A stretch of 64,000 nucleotides of DNA from Pseudomonas fluorescens (lineage in GTDB: Bacteria > Pseudomonadota > Gammaproteobacteria > Pseudomonadales > Pseudomonadaceae): contig NZ_CABVGX010000008.1 in assembly GCF_902497625.1 (NCBI RefSeq), forward strand, positions 62,001-126,000. The letters are read 5' to 3'. This document shows positions 1-8,731 of the stretch, one piece after another (within the stretch, counting starts at the first letter, position 1; every line of letters starts with the position of its first letter). Below the pieces are notes generated by a model. That model saw nothing but the letters and a program-made list of their open reading frames with translations, had not been told where the DNA came from and did not search any database. Position numbers and translations under genes: made by a program.

Positions 1-740
1 AGCAATTGGTCAATTCGCTCGCGACGCGGCAACCACTGCGCGGGGGGCATTTGCGGCAGTGCTTCCTGCTGCAGCGCCTTGAGCAAACTGTTGAGTTGCA
101 TCGATGTCTGTTCCTGCCAGTTCAATTGCAGCAAGCCCTCAATCAGATCCTCCTGCTGTTCATCGAGCAGGAAACGGTCGGCGAGGTCTAGATCAATCGC
201 ATCGCGACCGTTCATGTGCGCGCCGGTCAGGCCGAGAAACAGACCGAGCTTGCCCGGCAGTCGCGACAGAAACCAGCTGGCGCCGACGTCAGGGTAAAGG
301 CCGATGCTGATTTCCGGCATCGCCAGGCGGCTGCTCGGCGTGACGATGCGAATGCTCGCGCCTTGCAGCAGGCCCATGCCGCCGCCCAGCACATAGCCGT
401 GACCCCAGCAGATCAGCGGTTTCGGATAGGTGTGCAAATTGAAATCGAGCCGGTATTCCGCCGCGAAGAAATTCGCGGCCAACGGCGGCACTTCGCCGGG
501 TGTCGCGCGGCAGGCTTCGACCAGGCTGCGCACTTCGCCGCCGGCGCAAAAGGCCTTGGCGCCGTTGCCGCGCAACAGTACGCAAACAATCTGCGGTTCT
601 CTGGCCCAGGCATCCAGTTGGTCGCGCAGGGCATTGATCATCGGCAAGGAGAGGGCGTTGAGGGATTTCTCGGCGTCCAGCGTGGCGATGCCGATGCGTG
701 CGCCGTGGGTGCCGGTGAGTTCTTCGAAGTGCAGATTCAT
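1..740 (-). CDS. Enoyl-CoA hydratase/isomerase family protein, 3-hydroxyisobutyryl-CoA hydrolase-like (partial)
   Basis: The reading frame is open from the ATG at 738-740 to the left edge, giving about 246 N-terminal residues; the C-terminus lies outside the window. It has the crotonase fold signatures: an AKAFCAGGEVRSL oxyanion-hole loop near residue 65, GHGYVLGGGMGL near residue 115, and MPEISIGLYPDVG near residue 140. The E and D in the last block match the 3-hydroxyisobutyryl-CoA hydrolase branch, which works in valine catabolism, better than plain enoyl-CoA hydratase. That substrate is an inference, because many crotonases share these loops. The gene is transcribed away from ung, and a perfect palindrome lies 25 bases upstream of its start. 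Confidence 0.85.
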   Translation of the reverse strand, partial: MNLHFEELTGTHGARIGIATLDAEKSLNALSLPMINALRDQLDAWAREPQIVCVLLRGNGAKAFCAGGEVRSLVEACRATPGEVPPLAANFFAAEYRLDFNLHTYPKPLICWGHGYVLGGGMGLLQGASIRIVTPSSRLAMPEISIGLYPDVGASWFLSRLPGKLGLFLGLTGAHMNGRDAIDLDLADRFLLDEQQEDLIEGLLQLNWQEQTSMQLNSLLKALQQEALPQMPPAQWLPRRERIDQL

Positions 741-764
741 CGTGACCTCAATCGGGTTTTTGAA

Positions 765-779
765 CGATCAGTATGATCG
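765..779. promoter_or_regulatory. Perfect palindrome, candidate operator
   Basis: CGATCA-GTA-TGATCG is a perfect 6+6 inverted repeat with a 3-base centre, in the divergent gap between the acyl-CoA hydratase gene (start 740) and ung (start 873). Its position and shape suit a dimeric repressor site. The regulator is unknown, and a short palindrome can arise by chance. Confidence 0.3.
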
Positions 780-872
780 CTGTGCAGGAAAGTGCCGGAT
801 GGGCGTCAGATCAATTGACAAGCGTGACGGGCTTTCCTAGGGTTCGCCCCATTGTCTTTGCCGGATGTAACC

Positions 873-1565
873 ATGACTGCTGACGACCGTATCAAACTCG
901 AACCGAGCTGGAAGGAGGCACTGCGTGCTGAATTCGACCAGCCGTACATGGCGGAGTTGCGCAACTTCCTGCAACAGGAGCGTGCGGCGGGCAAGGAAAT
1001 TTATCCACCGGGTCCGCTGATTTTCAATGCGCTCAACTCGACGCCGCTGGACAAAGTCAAAGTCGTCATTCTCGGTCAGGACCCGTATCACGGTCCGGGG
1101 CAAGCGCACGGCTTGTGCTTTTCCGTGCAACCGGGCGTGCCGGCGCCGCCGTCGCTGGTGAACATTTATAAAGAATTGAAGCGCGACCTCAACATCGATA
1201 TTCCCAGCCATGGCTATTTGCAAAGCTGGGCCGACCAGGGCGTCTTGTTGCTCAACACCACCATGACCGTGGAGCGTGCGAACGCCAATGCGCACAAGGA
1301 TAAAGGCTGGCAGTTTTTCACCGACCGCATCATTGAAGTGGTGAGTCAGCAGCAGCCGCATCTGGTATTTATGCTCTGGGGCGCACATGCGCAAAGCAAA
1401 CAGAAACTGATCGATGCGACCAAGCATCTGGTGTTGACGTCGGTGCACCCGTCGCCGCTTTCCGCTTATCGCGGTTTCCTGGGCTGCGGGCATTTCGGTC
1501 GGGCGAACAAATTTCTCGAGCAGAATGGCGAGGCGCCGATCGAGTGGCGATTGCCGCCGGTTTGA
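873..1565 (+). CDS. ung: Uracil-DNA glycosylase (family 1)
   Basis: Ung removes uracil from DNA as the first step of base-excision repair. The 230-residue protein has the family-1 motifs: [14 protein letters not shown] with the water-activating Asp, the uracil-binding LLLNTTMTV segment, [14 protein letters not shown] FMLWGAHAQ, and the DNA-intercalating loop [10 protein letters not shown] near the C-terminus. The ATG at 873 was chosen over an upstream in-frame TTG at 852, because [13 protein letters not shown] matches how Pseudomonas Ung proteins begin as I recall them. The length is normal for the family. It stands alone: it is divergent from the upstream gene and followed by a REP pair. Confidence 0.97.
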   Translation: MTADDRIKLEPSWKEALRAEFDQPYMAELRNFLQQERAAGKEIYPPGPLIFNALNSTPLDKVKVVILGQDPYHGPGQAHGLCFSVQPGVPAPPSLVNIYKELKRDLNIDIPSHGYLQSWADQGVLLLNTTMTVERANANAHKDKGWQFFTDRIIEVVSQQQPHLVFMLWGAHAQSKQKLIDATKHLVLTSVHPSPLSAYRGFLGCGHFGRANKFLEQNGEAPIEWRLPPV

Positions 1566-1584
1566 TGCGGTGACAGCACCGGCC

Positions 1585-1652
1585 CCATCGCGAGCAGGCT
1601 CGCTCCCACAAGGTCAATGCTGATCCTGTGGGAGCGAGCCTGCTCGCGATGG
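1585..1652. repeat. REPIN: paired inverted REP sequences
   Basis: Two copies of a palindromic element (core CGCGAGCAGGCTCGCTCCCA) face each other across about 20 bases, between the convergent ends of ung and the AbrB-family gene. This is the usual place and form of Pseudomonas REP doublets. It can form a long hairpin in RNA and may protect 3' ends or act as a terminator. Confidence 0.85.
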
Positions 1653-1666
1653 AGGCGACTCGGTTT

Positions 1667-2701
1667 CTACACAGAATCCCGATTCCAATACCTGAACAAC
1701 GGCTCCGCCAGAAACAACACAAACAACAATCGCATCACCTGCATGGCCGTCACCAGTGGCACCGACAATTGCAGGGTCTCCGCCGTCAGGCTCATCTCCG
1801 CGATCCCGCCGGGCATCATCCCCAGGGTCAGCGAGCGCAGATCCAGGTGGGTCAACGCACTCAACGCCAGCGCCGCCACTGTCGCGATCAACATGGTCAG
1901 CACTGTGCCGATCAACGTCCGCCCCATAAAGGACGGCGCGCGCCGAAAGAACTGCCGATTGAAGTGACACCCCAGTCCGCTGCCGATCAACCATTGGCCG
2001 ATTTGACTGCCGCCGTCCGGCAAGCCGATGTGCAAATCCCAGGCAATGCTCACCGTCGCGCTCACCAGCAACGGCCCGAACAGCCACGGATTGGGTTGAC
2101 GCAGGCGTTCCCATAGCAACGCCGCCAAAGCGCCGGCCGGTAGCAGGATGGCGAGCCATGCCCAATTGACGCTGGCCGGATGAAACATCGGCGCGCCGTC
2201 ACCCAGCAGATATTTGAACGCGGCCGGCACGCAGAGGACGACCACTAAAACGCGCAAGCTTTGTCCCGCCGCGACGCGACTGAGCACCGCGCCGTTGCGC
2301 GCGCCGAGGTTGACCATCTCCCCGGAGCCGCCAGGCATGCTGGAGAAAAATGCCGTGGCGCGATCCTCGCCGGTGCGCCGCATCAGCCAGACGCCAACCA
2401 CCGCCGACAGACTGGTGATCAGCGCCCCGAAGAAGATCAAACCGAAGTGGCTCAGCACCTGCTCCATCACCACGGGAGTGAAGTGCAGGCCGATGCCGAT
2501 GCCGATGACCCATTGGCCGCACTTGCGCCCGCCGGGAATTTCCGCCAGCTGCCACGGCGTCAGGCAGCGCACCAGGATGATCGCCAGTAATGAGCCGACC
2601 ATCCATGGCAGTGGCCAGCCTACCAGGCTGGCGAGGTAACCGCCCAGCGCGCCCACCAGCGGCGTACCCCACCAGGCGTTGAACGGTGTTCGATCAGACA
2701 T
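1667..2701 (-). CDS. AbrB family inner-membrane transporter
   Basis: A 344-residue polytopic protein of the AbrB/'putative ammonia monooxygenase' family. These are membrane proteins of uncertain transport function, and the ammonia monooxygenase name is historic. The family shows two homologous halves, and here the repeat is visible: SMPGGSGEMVNLGARNG near residue 120 and MMPGGIAEMSLTAETLQL near residue 290, each followed by a long hydrophobic helix. Its ATG overlaps the end of tctA by 8 bases, so it is the last gene of the leftward tctC-tctB-tctA operon. The same order is known to me from P. aeruginosa. It may modify or accompany carboxylate uptake, which is an inference. Confidence 0.85.
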   Translation of the reverse strand: MSDRTPFNAWWGTPLVGALGGYLASLVGWPLPWMVGSLLAIILVRCLTPWQLAEIPGGRKCGQWVIGIGIGLHFTPVVMEQVLSHFGLIFFGALITSLSAVVGVWLMRRTGEDRATAFFSSMPGGSGEMVNLGARNGAVLSRVAAGQSLRVLVVVLCVPAAFKYLLGDGAPMFHPASVNWAWLAILLPAGALAALLWERLRQPNPWLFGPLLVSATVSIAWDLHIGLPDGGSQIGQWLIGSGLGCHFNRQFFRRAPSFMGRTLIGTVLTMLIATVAALALSALTHLDLRSLTLGMMPGGIAEMSLTAETLQLSVPLVTAMQVMRLLFVLFLAEPLFRYWNRDSV

Positions 2702-4208
2702 CGGCGAGGGTGCGCCGGGCAGCCGAACGTTTGCGCCAGATCCGCACGATCGGCATCAACAGCATGATTACGGTCAGCACCCAGACACCAAAGGTGATCG
2801 GGCTGGACCAGAGGATCTCCAGCGCACCGTTGGAAATCGACAGCGCGCGGCGCAGGTTCTGCTCCATCAAACCACCGAGGATGAAACCCAGCAGCACCGG
2901 CGACAACGGGAAGTCCAGCTTGCGCAGGATGTAACCGAAGATGCCAATCCCGATCATCAGGAACAGATCGAAGGTGGTGGCGTGCACGGCGTAAACGCCG
3001 ATCCCGGTAATGATCGCGATCACCGGCACCAGCGCCCAGTTCGGCACGGCCAGGATGCGGGTAAAGATGCGGATCATCGGGATGTTGAGGATCACCAGCA
3101 TGATGTTGGCGATGAACAACGATGCGATCAGGCCCCAGACGATGTCCGGCTGCTGTTGGAACAGCAGTGGACCCGGTGTGATGTTGTACAAAGAGAGTGC
3201 GCCGATCATCACCGCCGTGGTGCCCGAACCTGGCACGCCCAGCGTCAGCATCGGCACCAGTGCGCCGCAGGCTGCACCGCCGATGGCGGTTTCCGGAGCG
3301 GCGAGGCCGCGCATGTCACCTTGGCCGAAGGTGCCCTTGGCGCCGGCGATGCGTTTCTCGGTCATGTAAGCCACGGCACTGGCCAGCGTCGCACCGGCAC
3401 CCGGCAAGACACCCATGATGAAGCCCAGCACGCCGCAACGGACGTTCACCGCGAACACCGCCGAAGCTTCCTTGAAGTTGAACATCATCCGGCCGGTGGC
3501 TTTCACCGCTTCCTGACCCCGGTGGGTTTTTTCCAGCAGCAGCAAGATCTCGCTGATGGAGAACAGGCCGAGCACCAGGACGACGAACTGAATGCCGTCA
3601 GTCAGATGGATGTTGTCTCCGGTGAACCGATAAACGCCGCTGTTGGCGTCGATGCCGACGGTCGACAGAAACAGGCCGATCAAGGCTGCAATAAACGTTT
3701 TCAGCGGACGGTCGCCGGCCATGCCACCGAGGCAGACAATCGCAAACACCATCAATACGAAATATTCCGCCGGTCCGAAGGCAATCGCCCATTTCGCCAG
3801 CAGCGGCGCAAACAGCACCATGCCGCAGGTCGCGATAAATGCACCGATGAACGAGCTCCACGCCGACAACGACAAGGCCACGCCGGCCAGGCCTTTGCGG
3901 GCCATCGGGTAGCCATCGAGGGTGGTCATTACAGTGGAGGCTTCGCCCGGAATGTTCAGCAGAATCGAGCTGATCCGGCCGCCGTATTCGCAACCCAGGT
4001 ACACCGCCGCCAGCAGAATCAGCGCAGATTCCGGCGGCAGGCCGAGGGCGAACGCAATCGGAATCAGCAGCGCCACGCCGTTGATCGGACCCAGACCCGG
4101 CAACAAGCCGACCACGGTCCCGATGAGGGTGCCGCACAAGGCAGTCACCAGATTGTACGGGCTCAGCGCAACGCCGAAGCCCTGACCCAAGTAACCAAGC
4201 GTATCCAT
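2694..4208 (-). CDS. tctA: Tripartite tricarboxylate transporter, large permease TctA
   Basis: TctA is the large membrane subunit of the TTT system, which takes up citrate or other tri/dicarboxylates delivered by a periplasmic TctC protein. The 504-residue length is normal. Long hydrophobic helices run throughout, with the Gly/Pro-rich family motifs GLLPGLGPINGVALLIPI near residue 35 and GVLPGAGATLASAVAYM near residue 325. The ATG at 4206-4208 gives MDTLGYLGQGF, a typical TctA start; an upstream in-frame start would add 26 residues overlapping tctB. The gene begins one base after the tctB stop, so translational coupling is likely. Confidence 0.96.
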   Translation of the reverse strand: MDTLGYLGQGFGVALSPYNLVTALCGTLIGTVVGLLPGLGPINGVALLIPIAFALGLPPESALILLAAVYLGCEYGGRISSILLNIPGEASTVMTTLDGYPMARKGLAGVALSLSAWSSFIGAFIATCGMVLFAPLLAKWAIAFGPAEYFVLMVFAIVCLGGMAGDRPLKTFIAALIGLFLSTVGIDANSGVYRFTGDNIHLTDGIQFVVLVLGLFSISEILLLLEKTHRGQEAVKATGRMMFNFKEASAVFAVNVRCGVLGFIMGVLPGAGATLASAVAYMTEKRIAGAKGTFGQGDMRGLAAPETAIGGAACGALVPMLTLGVPGSGTTAVMIGALSLYNITPGPLLFQQQPDIVWGLIASLFIANIMLVILNIPMIRIFTRILAVPNWALVPVIAIITGIGVYAVHATTFDLFLMIGIGIFGYILRKLDFPLSPVLLGFILGGLMEQNLRRALSISNGALEILWSSPITFGVWVLTVIMLLMPIVRIWRKRSAARRTLADV

Positions 4209-4209
4209 G

Positions 4210-4668
4210 TCAGTTCTCCAGAACGTCGAGCACGCCCAAAGGCAGTGGCACGTCCATGACTTTGTCGAACAGCAGATAGAGACCAACCGCCATCAGGCTG
4301 ATGATCACGGCACTGGGCAGCCAGCGACCGCCGTACAGGCGAGCCATCGGCACGCCGATGAGGATGCTGGCGACGATGAAGCCGAGGGGCTCGAAGGTGC
4401 CGGCGAAAATCAGCAGCAGGACGACGCAGATGCCGATCTTGACCAAGGTGTCGCGGTCCAGTTGCGGGTCATCGTCGCTGTGCACGATCGGCGTCGGACG
4501 AAACACCATGTAGAGCAGACCGAGGCCCATCAGGCCGAGCATCAACAGGGGGAATGCCCTGGGTCCGACCGGTTCATAGGAAAAAGCCGCTTGATACGGC
4601 CACGCCATCAGCGCCAGGCCGGCACAGACCAGCAGCAGCACCGAAGCAAAAATGCGTTGTACGAGCAT
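4210..4668 (-). CDS. tctB: Tripartite tricarboxylate transporter, small permease TctB
   Basis: TctB is the small membrane subunit, paired with TctA. The 152-residue protein has four predicted membrane segments: residues about 4-24, 33-52, 75-95 with the LLLIFAGTFEPLGFIVASIL run continuing, and 120-140. The start at 4666-4668 was chosen because AGGAGT lies a few bases upstream at 4671-4680; an upstream start at 4698 has no such site. It lies between tctC and tctA, with a 59-base gap to tctC. Confidence 0.93.
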   Translation of the reverse strand: MLVQRIFASVLLLVCAGLALMAWPYQAAFSYEPVGPRAFPLLMLGLMGLGLLYMVFRPTPIVHSDDDPQLDRDTLVKIGICVVLLLIFAGTFEPLGFIVASILIGVPMARLYGGRWLPSAVIISLMAVGLYLLFDKVMDVPLPLGVLDVLEN

Positions 4669-4727
4669 GGGAAACTCCTGCGCTGCGACCCCGATCACTC
4701 GGTGCCGCAGCCGCTAGACAGGGACCA

Positions 4728-5705
4728 TCACTGGATCAGGCCGAACTCTTTAGCCAGCACTTTGTAGTCGGCAACCTGCTTCTTCACGTAGGTGTCCAGC
4801 TCCGGGCCGGTCATGGCGAACGGGAACAGTTCACGCTGATCGCGCAGCTTGGCGAACTCGCCGGAAGCAAGCATTTTGTCGAAAGCGTCTTTCCACCAGG
4901 CGTAGTCTGCGTCGCTGACCTTAGGCCCCAGGTAGAAACCGCGAACCACCGGCCAGACGATGTCGTAGCCCTGTTCTTTGGCGGTCGGAATGTCTTTCAT
5001 TTCCGGCTCGTCCAGACGGTTTTCGGAGAATACCGCCAGCAGGCGCATGTCACCGCTCTGGATGTGCGGCATGGAGTCGGAGATGTCGGTGCTGCCAACC
5101 TGAATGTGGCCACCGAGCAGGGCAGTGGCAATTTCGCCGCCGCCTTCGAGGGCGACATAACGCAGGTCGCGTGGATTGATCCCGGCGGCTTTGGCGATGA
5201 GCGCGGTTTGCATCCAGTCCTGGCTGCCGACGGTGCCGCCGGAACCGATGACCACGGAGCCCGGATCTTTCTTCAACGCTTTAACCAGATCGTCCAGCGT
5301 CTTGTAGGGCGAATCGGCTTTCACCGCGATGGCACCGTAGCTGGTGCCGACTGCCGCGAGCCAGCGCACGGCGTTTTCGTCAAAGCGGCCGAACTTGCCT
5401 TGGGCCAGGTTCAGCAGTGAACCGCTGGACCATGCCACCAATGTGCCGGCGTCGGCCGGGCGTTGCGCGACCACGGCGTTGTACGCCACGGCGCCGACAC
5501 CGCCTGGCATATAGGTAACGCGCATCGGTTTGCTTAACAGTTTTTCATTCACCAGCGCGCTCTGCACCAGCTTGCAGGTCAAATCAAAACCGCCGCCCGG
5601 GGAAGCCGGGGCGATGCATTCAGGGCGTTTGGGCTCGGCCATCAGGTGGCCGGCAAACAGCACACAACTGGCGGCGAGGGCGAAACGGCGCATTGATCGG
5701 TTCAT
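4728..5705 (-). CDS. tctC: Tripartite tricarboxylate transporter periplasmic binding protein TctC
   Basis: TctC is the extracytoplasmic solute receptor (Bug/TctC family) that catches citrate or a related carboxylate and feeds TctAB. The 325-residue protein begins with a Sec signal peptide: RR, then the hydrophobic FALAASCVLFAGHLMA, with cleavage likely after MA near residue 23. The Bug-type ligand loop ECIAPASPGGGFD follows directly. GGAGA sits 7 bases before the ATG at 5703-5705. The start 84 bases further upstream is unlikely, because it would bury the signal peptide. It is the first gene of the operon and divergent from tctDE. Confidence 0.95.
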   Translation of the reverse strand: MNRSMRRFALAASCVLFAGHLMAEPKRPECIAPASPGGGFDLTCKLVQSALVNEKLLSKPMRVTYMPGGVGAVAYNAVVAQRPADAGTLVAWSSGSLLNLAQGKFGRFDENAVRWLAAVGTSYGAIAVKADSPYKTLDDLVKALKKDPGSVVIGSGGTVGSQDWMQTALIAKAAGINPRDLRYVALEGGGEIATALLGGHIQVGSTDISDSMPHIQSGDMRLLAVFSENRLDEPEMKDIPTAKEQGYDIVWPVVRGFYLGPKVSDADYAWWKDAFDKMLASGEFAKLRDQRELFPFAMTGPELDTYVKKQVADYKVLAKEFGLIQ

Positions 5706-6104
5706 GGTTGTCTCCAGGGGAGTTGTTGTTTTTGGGAATGTTTCAGGTGCGACGATTTCGCGCTGCTCAGCCATTGCCGGCGCTGGCATACGTAGAGATT
5801 GAAATTTGAGGAAAGGAGTAGGGCGGGCAAGCCTGAAGCTTTTGAGCCAGCATGATGCGTACCTCGTTTTATTGTTCTTATTGGCGAAAACGCTTCGTGG
5901 CGTTTTTCGGGAGCTACATTTCAGAGCACGGTTGATGCTTTGCTCAAACCATCCGTGGCCTGAATGTAACCGGCGAACCTTTCAGCAACCTTTCATTAGC
6001 CCTTCAGCGGGAGATTCGCGTTTTTCGGGCTTCACAGTGACTTACGCGGCTGTAAACTCCGCGCCAAGAATGGCGTCGACCATCCCTGAATGAGGTAAAG
6101 ATCC
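5706..6104. other. Divergent tctC/tctD intergenic region without a porin gene
   Basis: This 399-base gap holds no credible gene. It contains a hairpin with a T-run (AAAACGC/GCGTTTT, 5887-5906) and three 11-bp-spaced direct repeats nearer tctD. In P. aeruginosa, as I recall, the opdH porin gene lies between tctC and tctD; it is absent here. Confidence 0.6.
5978..6006 (+). promoter_or_regulatory. Three 7-bp direct repeats at 11-bp spacing, candidate TctD site
   Basis: CCTTTCA at 5978, CCTTTCA at 5989 and CCCTTCA at 6000 recur exactly every 11 bases, one helical turn. OmpR/PhoB-type response regulators bind such head-to-tail 7+4 repeats. TctD belongs to that class and its gene starts 99 bases downstream, so this is a reasonable TctD box controlling tctCBA, tctDE or both. 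It is a prediction from pattern only. Confidence 0.5.
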
Positions 6105-6776
6105 ATGCGTGTTCTGCTCGTCGAAGACCATCTGCAACTGGCCGACAGTGTCGCCCAGGCGCTCAAGAGCGCCGGTTTGACCGTGGATGTATTGCACGAT
6201 GGCGTCGCGGCCGACCTGGCGTTGAGCAGCGAGGAATACGCCGTGGCGATCCTTGATGTCGGCTTGCCACGCATGGATGGTTTCGAAGTGCTGGCGCGTT
6301 TGCGGGCGCGAGGCAAAAACCTGCCAGTGCTGATGCTGACCGCGCGCAGCGACGTCAAGGACCGTGTGCATGGCCTGAACCTCGGCGCCGATGACTACCT
6401 GGCCAAGCCCTTCGAACTCACGGAACTGGAAGCCCGGGTCAAAGCACTGCTACGCCGCAGTGTGCTCGGCGGCGAACGTCAGCAGACCTGCGGCGTACTC
6501 GCTTACGATCTGGACACCCGACGCTTCACCCTCGGCGATGAATTACTCACCCTCACCTCCCGCGAGCAAGCCGTGCTTGAGGCCTTGATCGCTCGCCCTG
6601 GTCGCGTGATGAGCAAGGAGCAGCTCGCTTCGCAAGTGTTCGGCCTGGACGAAGAGGCCAGCCCCGACGCCATCGAGATCTACGTCCACCGTCTGCGCAA
6701 GAAACTCGATGGCCAGCCAGTCGCCATCGTTACCTTCCGCGGGCTCGGCTATTTGCTGGAAAGCCGCGATGCATAA
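6105..6776 (+). CDS. tctD: Two-component response regulator TctD (OmpR family)
   Basis: The 223-residue regulator consists of a receiver domain (residues 1-115) and an OmpR-type winged helix (about 130-220). Phosphoacceptor Asp51 (AILDVGLP), the acidic pair ED7-8, Thr79 and Lys101 are all present. The C-terminal recognition part reads EIYVHRLRKKL and FRGLGYLL, as in PhoB/OmpR relatives. It is expected to activate the divergent tricarboxylate uptake operon in response to citrate sensed by TctE. Its stop overlaps the tctE start by 8 bases. Confidence 0.94.
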   Translation: MRVLLVEDHLQLADSVAQALKSAGLTVDVLHDGVAADLALSSEEYAVAILDVGLPRMDGFEVLARLRARGKNLPVLMLTARSDVKDRVHGLNLGADDYLAKPFELTELEARVKALLRRSVLGGERQQTCGVLAYDLDTRRFTLGDELLTLTSREQAVLEALIARPGRVMSKEQLASQVFGLDEEASPDAIEIYVHRLRKKLDGQPVAIVTFRGLGYLLESRDA

Positions 6777-8157
6777 GGCCAGCAGCCTGCGCTGGCGTTT
6801 ACTGTGGAACCTCGCCGTTTTGCTGGTGGTGTTGATGCTTGCGAGTGGTTTGAGTGCCTACTGGAACGGTCGCGAAGCTGCCGACACTGCCTACGACCGA
6901 ACCTTGCTGGCCTCCGCGCGAACCATTGCCGCCGGTCTGTCCGAGCGCGACGGCAGCCTCAGCCTCGACGTGCCGTATGTAGCGCTTGATACCTTCGCGT
7001 ATGACAGCGCCGGGCGAATTTTCTATCTGGTCAACGACATCAATCAGAAGCTGATTTCCGGTTACGAAAACCTGCCGCCTCCGCCTCCGGGAACGCCGCG
7101 CACGGATAACTACCCGGCGCTGGCGCGTTTTTACGACGCGCAGTACCAAGGTCAAAACGTCCGTGTAGTCAGCCTGCTCAAACCCGTCAGCGAACCCAAC
7201 ATGAACGGCATGGCGGAAATCCGCGTGGCGGAAACCGATGAGGCTCGGGTAAGCATGGCGCGCAGTCTGGCTGCAGACACGTTGCTGCGACTGGGCATGC
7301 TGGCCATCGGAGCATTGTTGATGGTGTGGTTTGCGGTCAGCGCGGCATTGCGTCCGCTGGAGCGTTTGCGCACGGCAGTGGAAGAACGTCAGCCCGACGA
7401 TTTGCGGCCGCTGCCACTGGTGGAAGTGCAACATGAGTTGTCGCCACTGGTCAGCGCGCTCAATCACTTTACCGAGCGGCTGCGTGGGCAGTTCGAGCGC
7501 CAGGCGCAGTTCATCGCCGATGCCGCGCATGAGTTGCGCACACCATTGGCGGCGCTCAAGGCGCGACTGGAACTGGGTTTGCGGGCGACACAAGCCGACA
7601 CCTGGCGCGAGACTCTTGAGACAGCGGCACAGAACACCGATCGCCTGACACACCTGGCCAATCAATTGCTTTCGCTGGCACGGGTGGAGAACGGCGCCCG
7701 GGCCATTGCCGAGGGCGGTGCACAGTTGCTCGACCTCAGTCAGTTGGCACGCGAACTCGGCATGGCCATGGCGCCGCTCGCGCACAAGCGCGGTGTGGCG
7801 CTGGCGCTGGAGGCGGATGAGCCCGTATGGCTGCGCGGCGAGCCGACCTTGTTGAATGAACTGCTGAGCAACCTGGTAGATAACGCGCTGGCGCACACGC
7901 CACCGGGCGGCAACGTGATTCTGCGGGTGTCGACGCCAGCGGTGCTGGAAGTCGAAGATGACGGCCCGGGTATTCCGTTTGAGGAACGCGACCGGGTATT
8001 CGAGCGGTTTTATCGACGCAATCAGCAGGTCGCCGGTTCAGGGCTGGGCCTGGCCATTGTCGGCGAGATTTGCCGGGCGCATCTGGCGCAGATCAGTCTG
8101 CACGATGGCGAGCAAGCAGGCTTGATCGTGCGCGTAAGCTTTCCCGCCGGAGACTGA
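6769..8157 (+). CDS. tctE: Sensor histidine kinase TctE
   Basis: This 462-residue membrane kinase is the partner of TctD. A membrane helix (about residues 9-31) is followed by a periplasmic sensor part of about 140 residues, a second helix (about 175-197), a HAMP linker, and a dimerisation domain with the phosphorylated His near residue 254 (AHELRTPLAALK). The ATPase domain has NLVDNALAHTP (N box), EDDGPGIP (G1) and GSGLGLAI (G2). The ATG at 6769 overlaps the end of tctD; an earlier in-frame start would lie deep inside tctD. A copy of its last 28 codons is found again 571 bases downstream. Confidence 0.94.
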   Translation: MHKASSLRWRLLWNLAVLLVVLMLASGLSAYWNGREAADTAYDRTLLASARTIAAGLSERDGSLSLDVPYVALDTFAYDSAGRIFYLVNDINQKLISGYENLPPPPPGTPRTDNYPALARFYDAQYQGQNVRVVSLLKPVSEPNMNGMAEIRVAETDEARVSMARSLAADTLLRLGMLAIGALLMVWFAVSAALRPLERLRTAVEERQPDDLRPLPLVEVQHELSPLVSALNHFTERLRGQFERQAQFIADAAHELRTPLAALKARLELGLRATQADTWRETLETAAQNTDRLTHLANQLLSLARVENGARAIAEGGAQLLDLSQLARELGMAMAPLAHKRGVALALEADEPVWLRGEPTLLNELLSNLVDNALAHTPPGGNVILRVSTPAVLEVEDDGPGIPFEERDRVFERFYRRNQQVAGSGLGLAIVGEICRAHLAQISLHDGEQAGLIVRVSFPAGD

Positions 8158-8160
8158 GCG

Positions 8161-8520
8161 CAAACCCGTGGTGAGGGGGCTTGCCCCCGTTGGACTGCGA
8201 AGCGGTCCCAAAATGGCTGCTGCGGTTTCGCGCAAACCTGTGGTGAGGGGGCTTGCCCCCGTTGGACTGCGAAGCGGTCCCAAAATGGCTGCTGCGGTTT
8301 CGCGCAAACCCGTGGTGAGGGGGCTTGCCCCCGTTGGACTGCGAAGCGGTCCCAAAGTGGCTGCCGGGGTTTCGCGCAAACCTGTGGTGAGGGGGCTTGC
8401 CCCAGTTGGACTGCGAAGCGGTCCCAAAATGGCTGCCGGGGTTTCGCGCAAACCCGTGGTGAGGGGGCTTGCCCCCGTTGGACTGCGAAGCGGTCCCAAA
8501 ATGGCTGCTGCAGTTTCTTG
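8161..8520. repeat. Tandem array of five 72-bp REP units
   Basis: Units begin at 8161, 8233, 8305, 8377 and 8449, an exact 72-base period. Each holds the REP core GTGGTGAGGGGGCTTGCCCC followed by a GGACTGCGAAGCGGTCCC hairpin. Because 72 is a multiple of 3, open frames run through the array on both strands; they repeat with the unit and are not genes. The array ends in a reversed REP at about 8540-8586. Confidence 0.93.
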
Positions 8521-8647
8521 AATAATTGGTTGACCGCTATCACGACTGCTTCGCAGCCGAACGGGGGCAAGCCCCCTCGCCACAGGGGCAATCATACAAA
8601 GGTGATCGAGCCCCCTCGCCACAGGGTCAATCATACAAAGGGAGCAA

Positions 8648-8731
8648 GCGCATCTGACGCAGATAAGTCTGCATGATGGCGAGCAAGCAGGCTTGATCGT
8701 GCGCGTAAGCTTTCCCGCCGGAGACTGAGCG
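8648..8731 (+). pseudogene. Duplicated 3' end of tctE
   Basis: This 84-base stretch matches 8077-8160 (the last codons and stop of tctE) with only three substitutions, at an offset of 571 bases. It has no start and is a by-product of a tandem duplication that copied the tctE tail together with the adjoining REP array. The low divergence suggests the event is recent. Confidence 0.92.

Noticed and set aside
2679..4259. 526-codon plus-strand frame opposite tctA
   Set aside because: Its composition (His, Gln, Asp rich) is the mirror of hydrophobic codons on the real strand; tctA has clear family motifs.
5806..6093. 95-codon frame in the tctC/tctD gap as a remnant of the missing porin
   Set aside because: The translation shows no signal peptide or porin-like strands and no ribosome site.
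8168..8521. Repeated open frames across the 72-bp REP arrays on both strands (up to 358 codons)
   Set aside because: They repeat because the unit length is a multiple of three; the sequence is a palindromic REP with no ribosome site and no fold.
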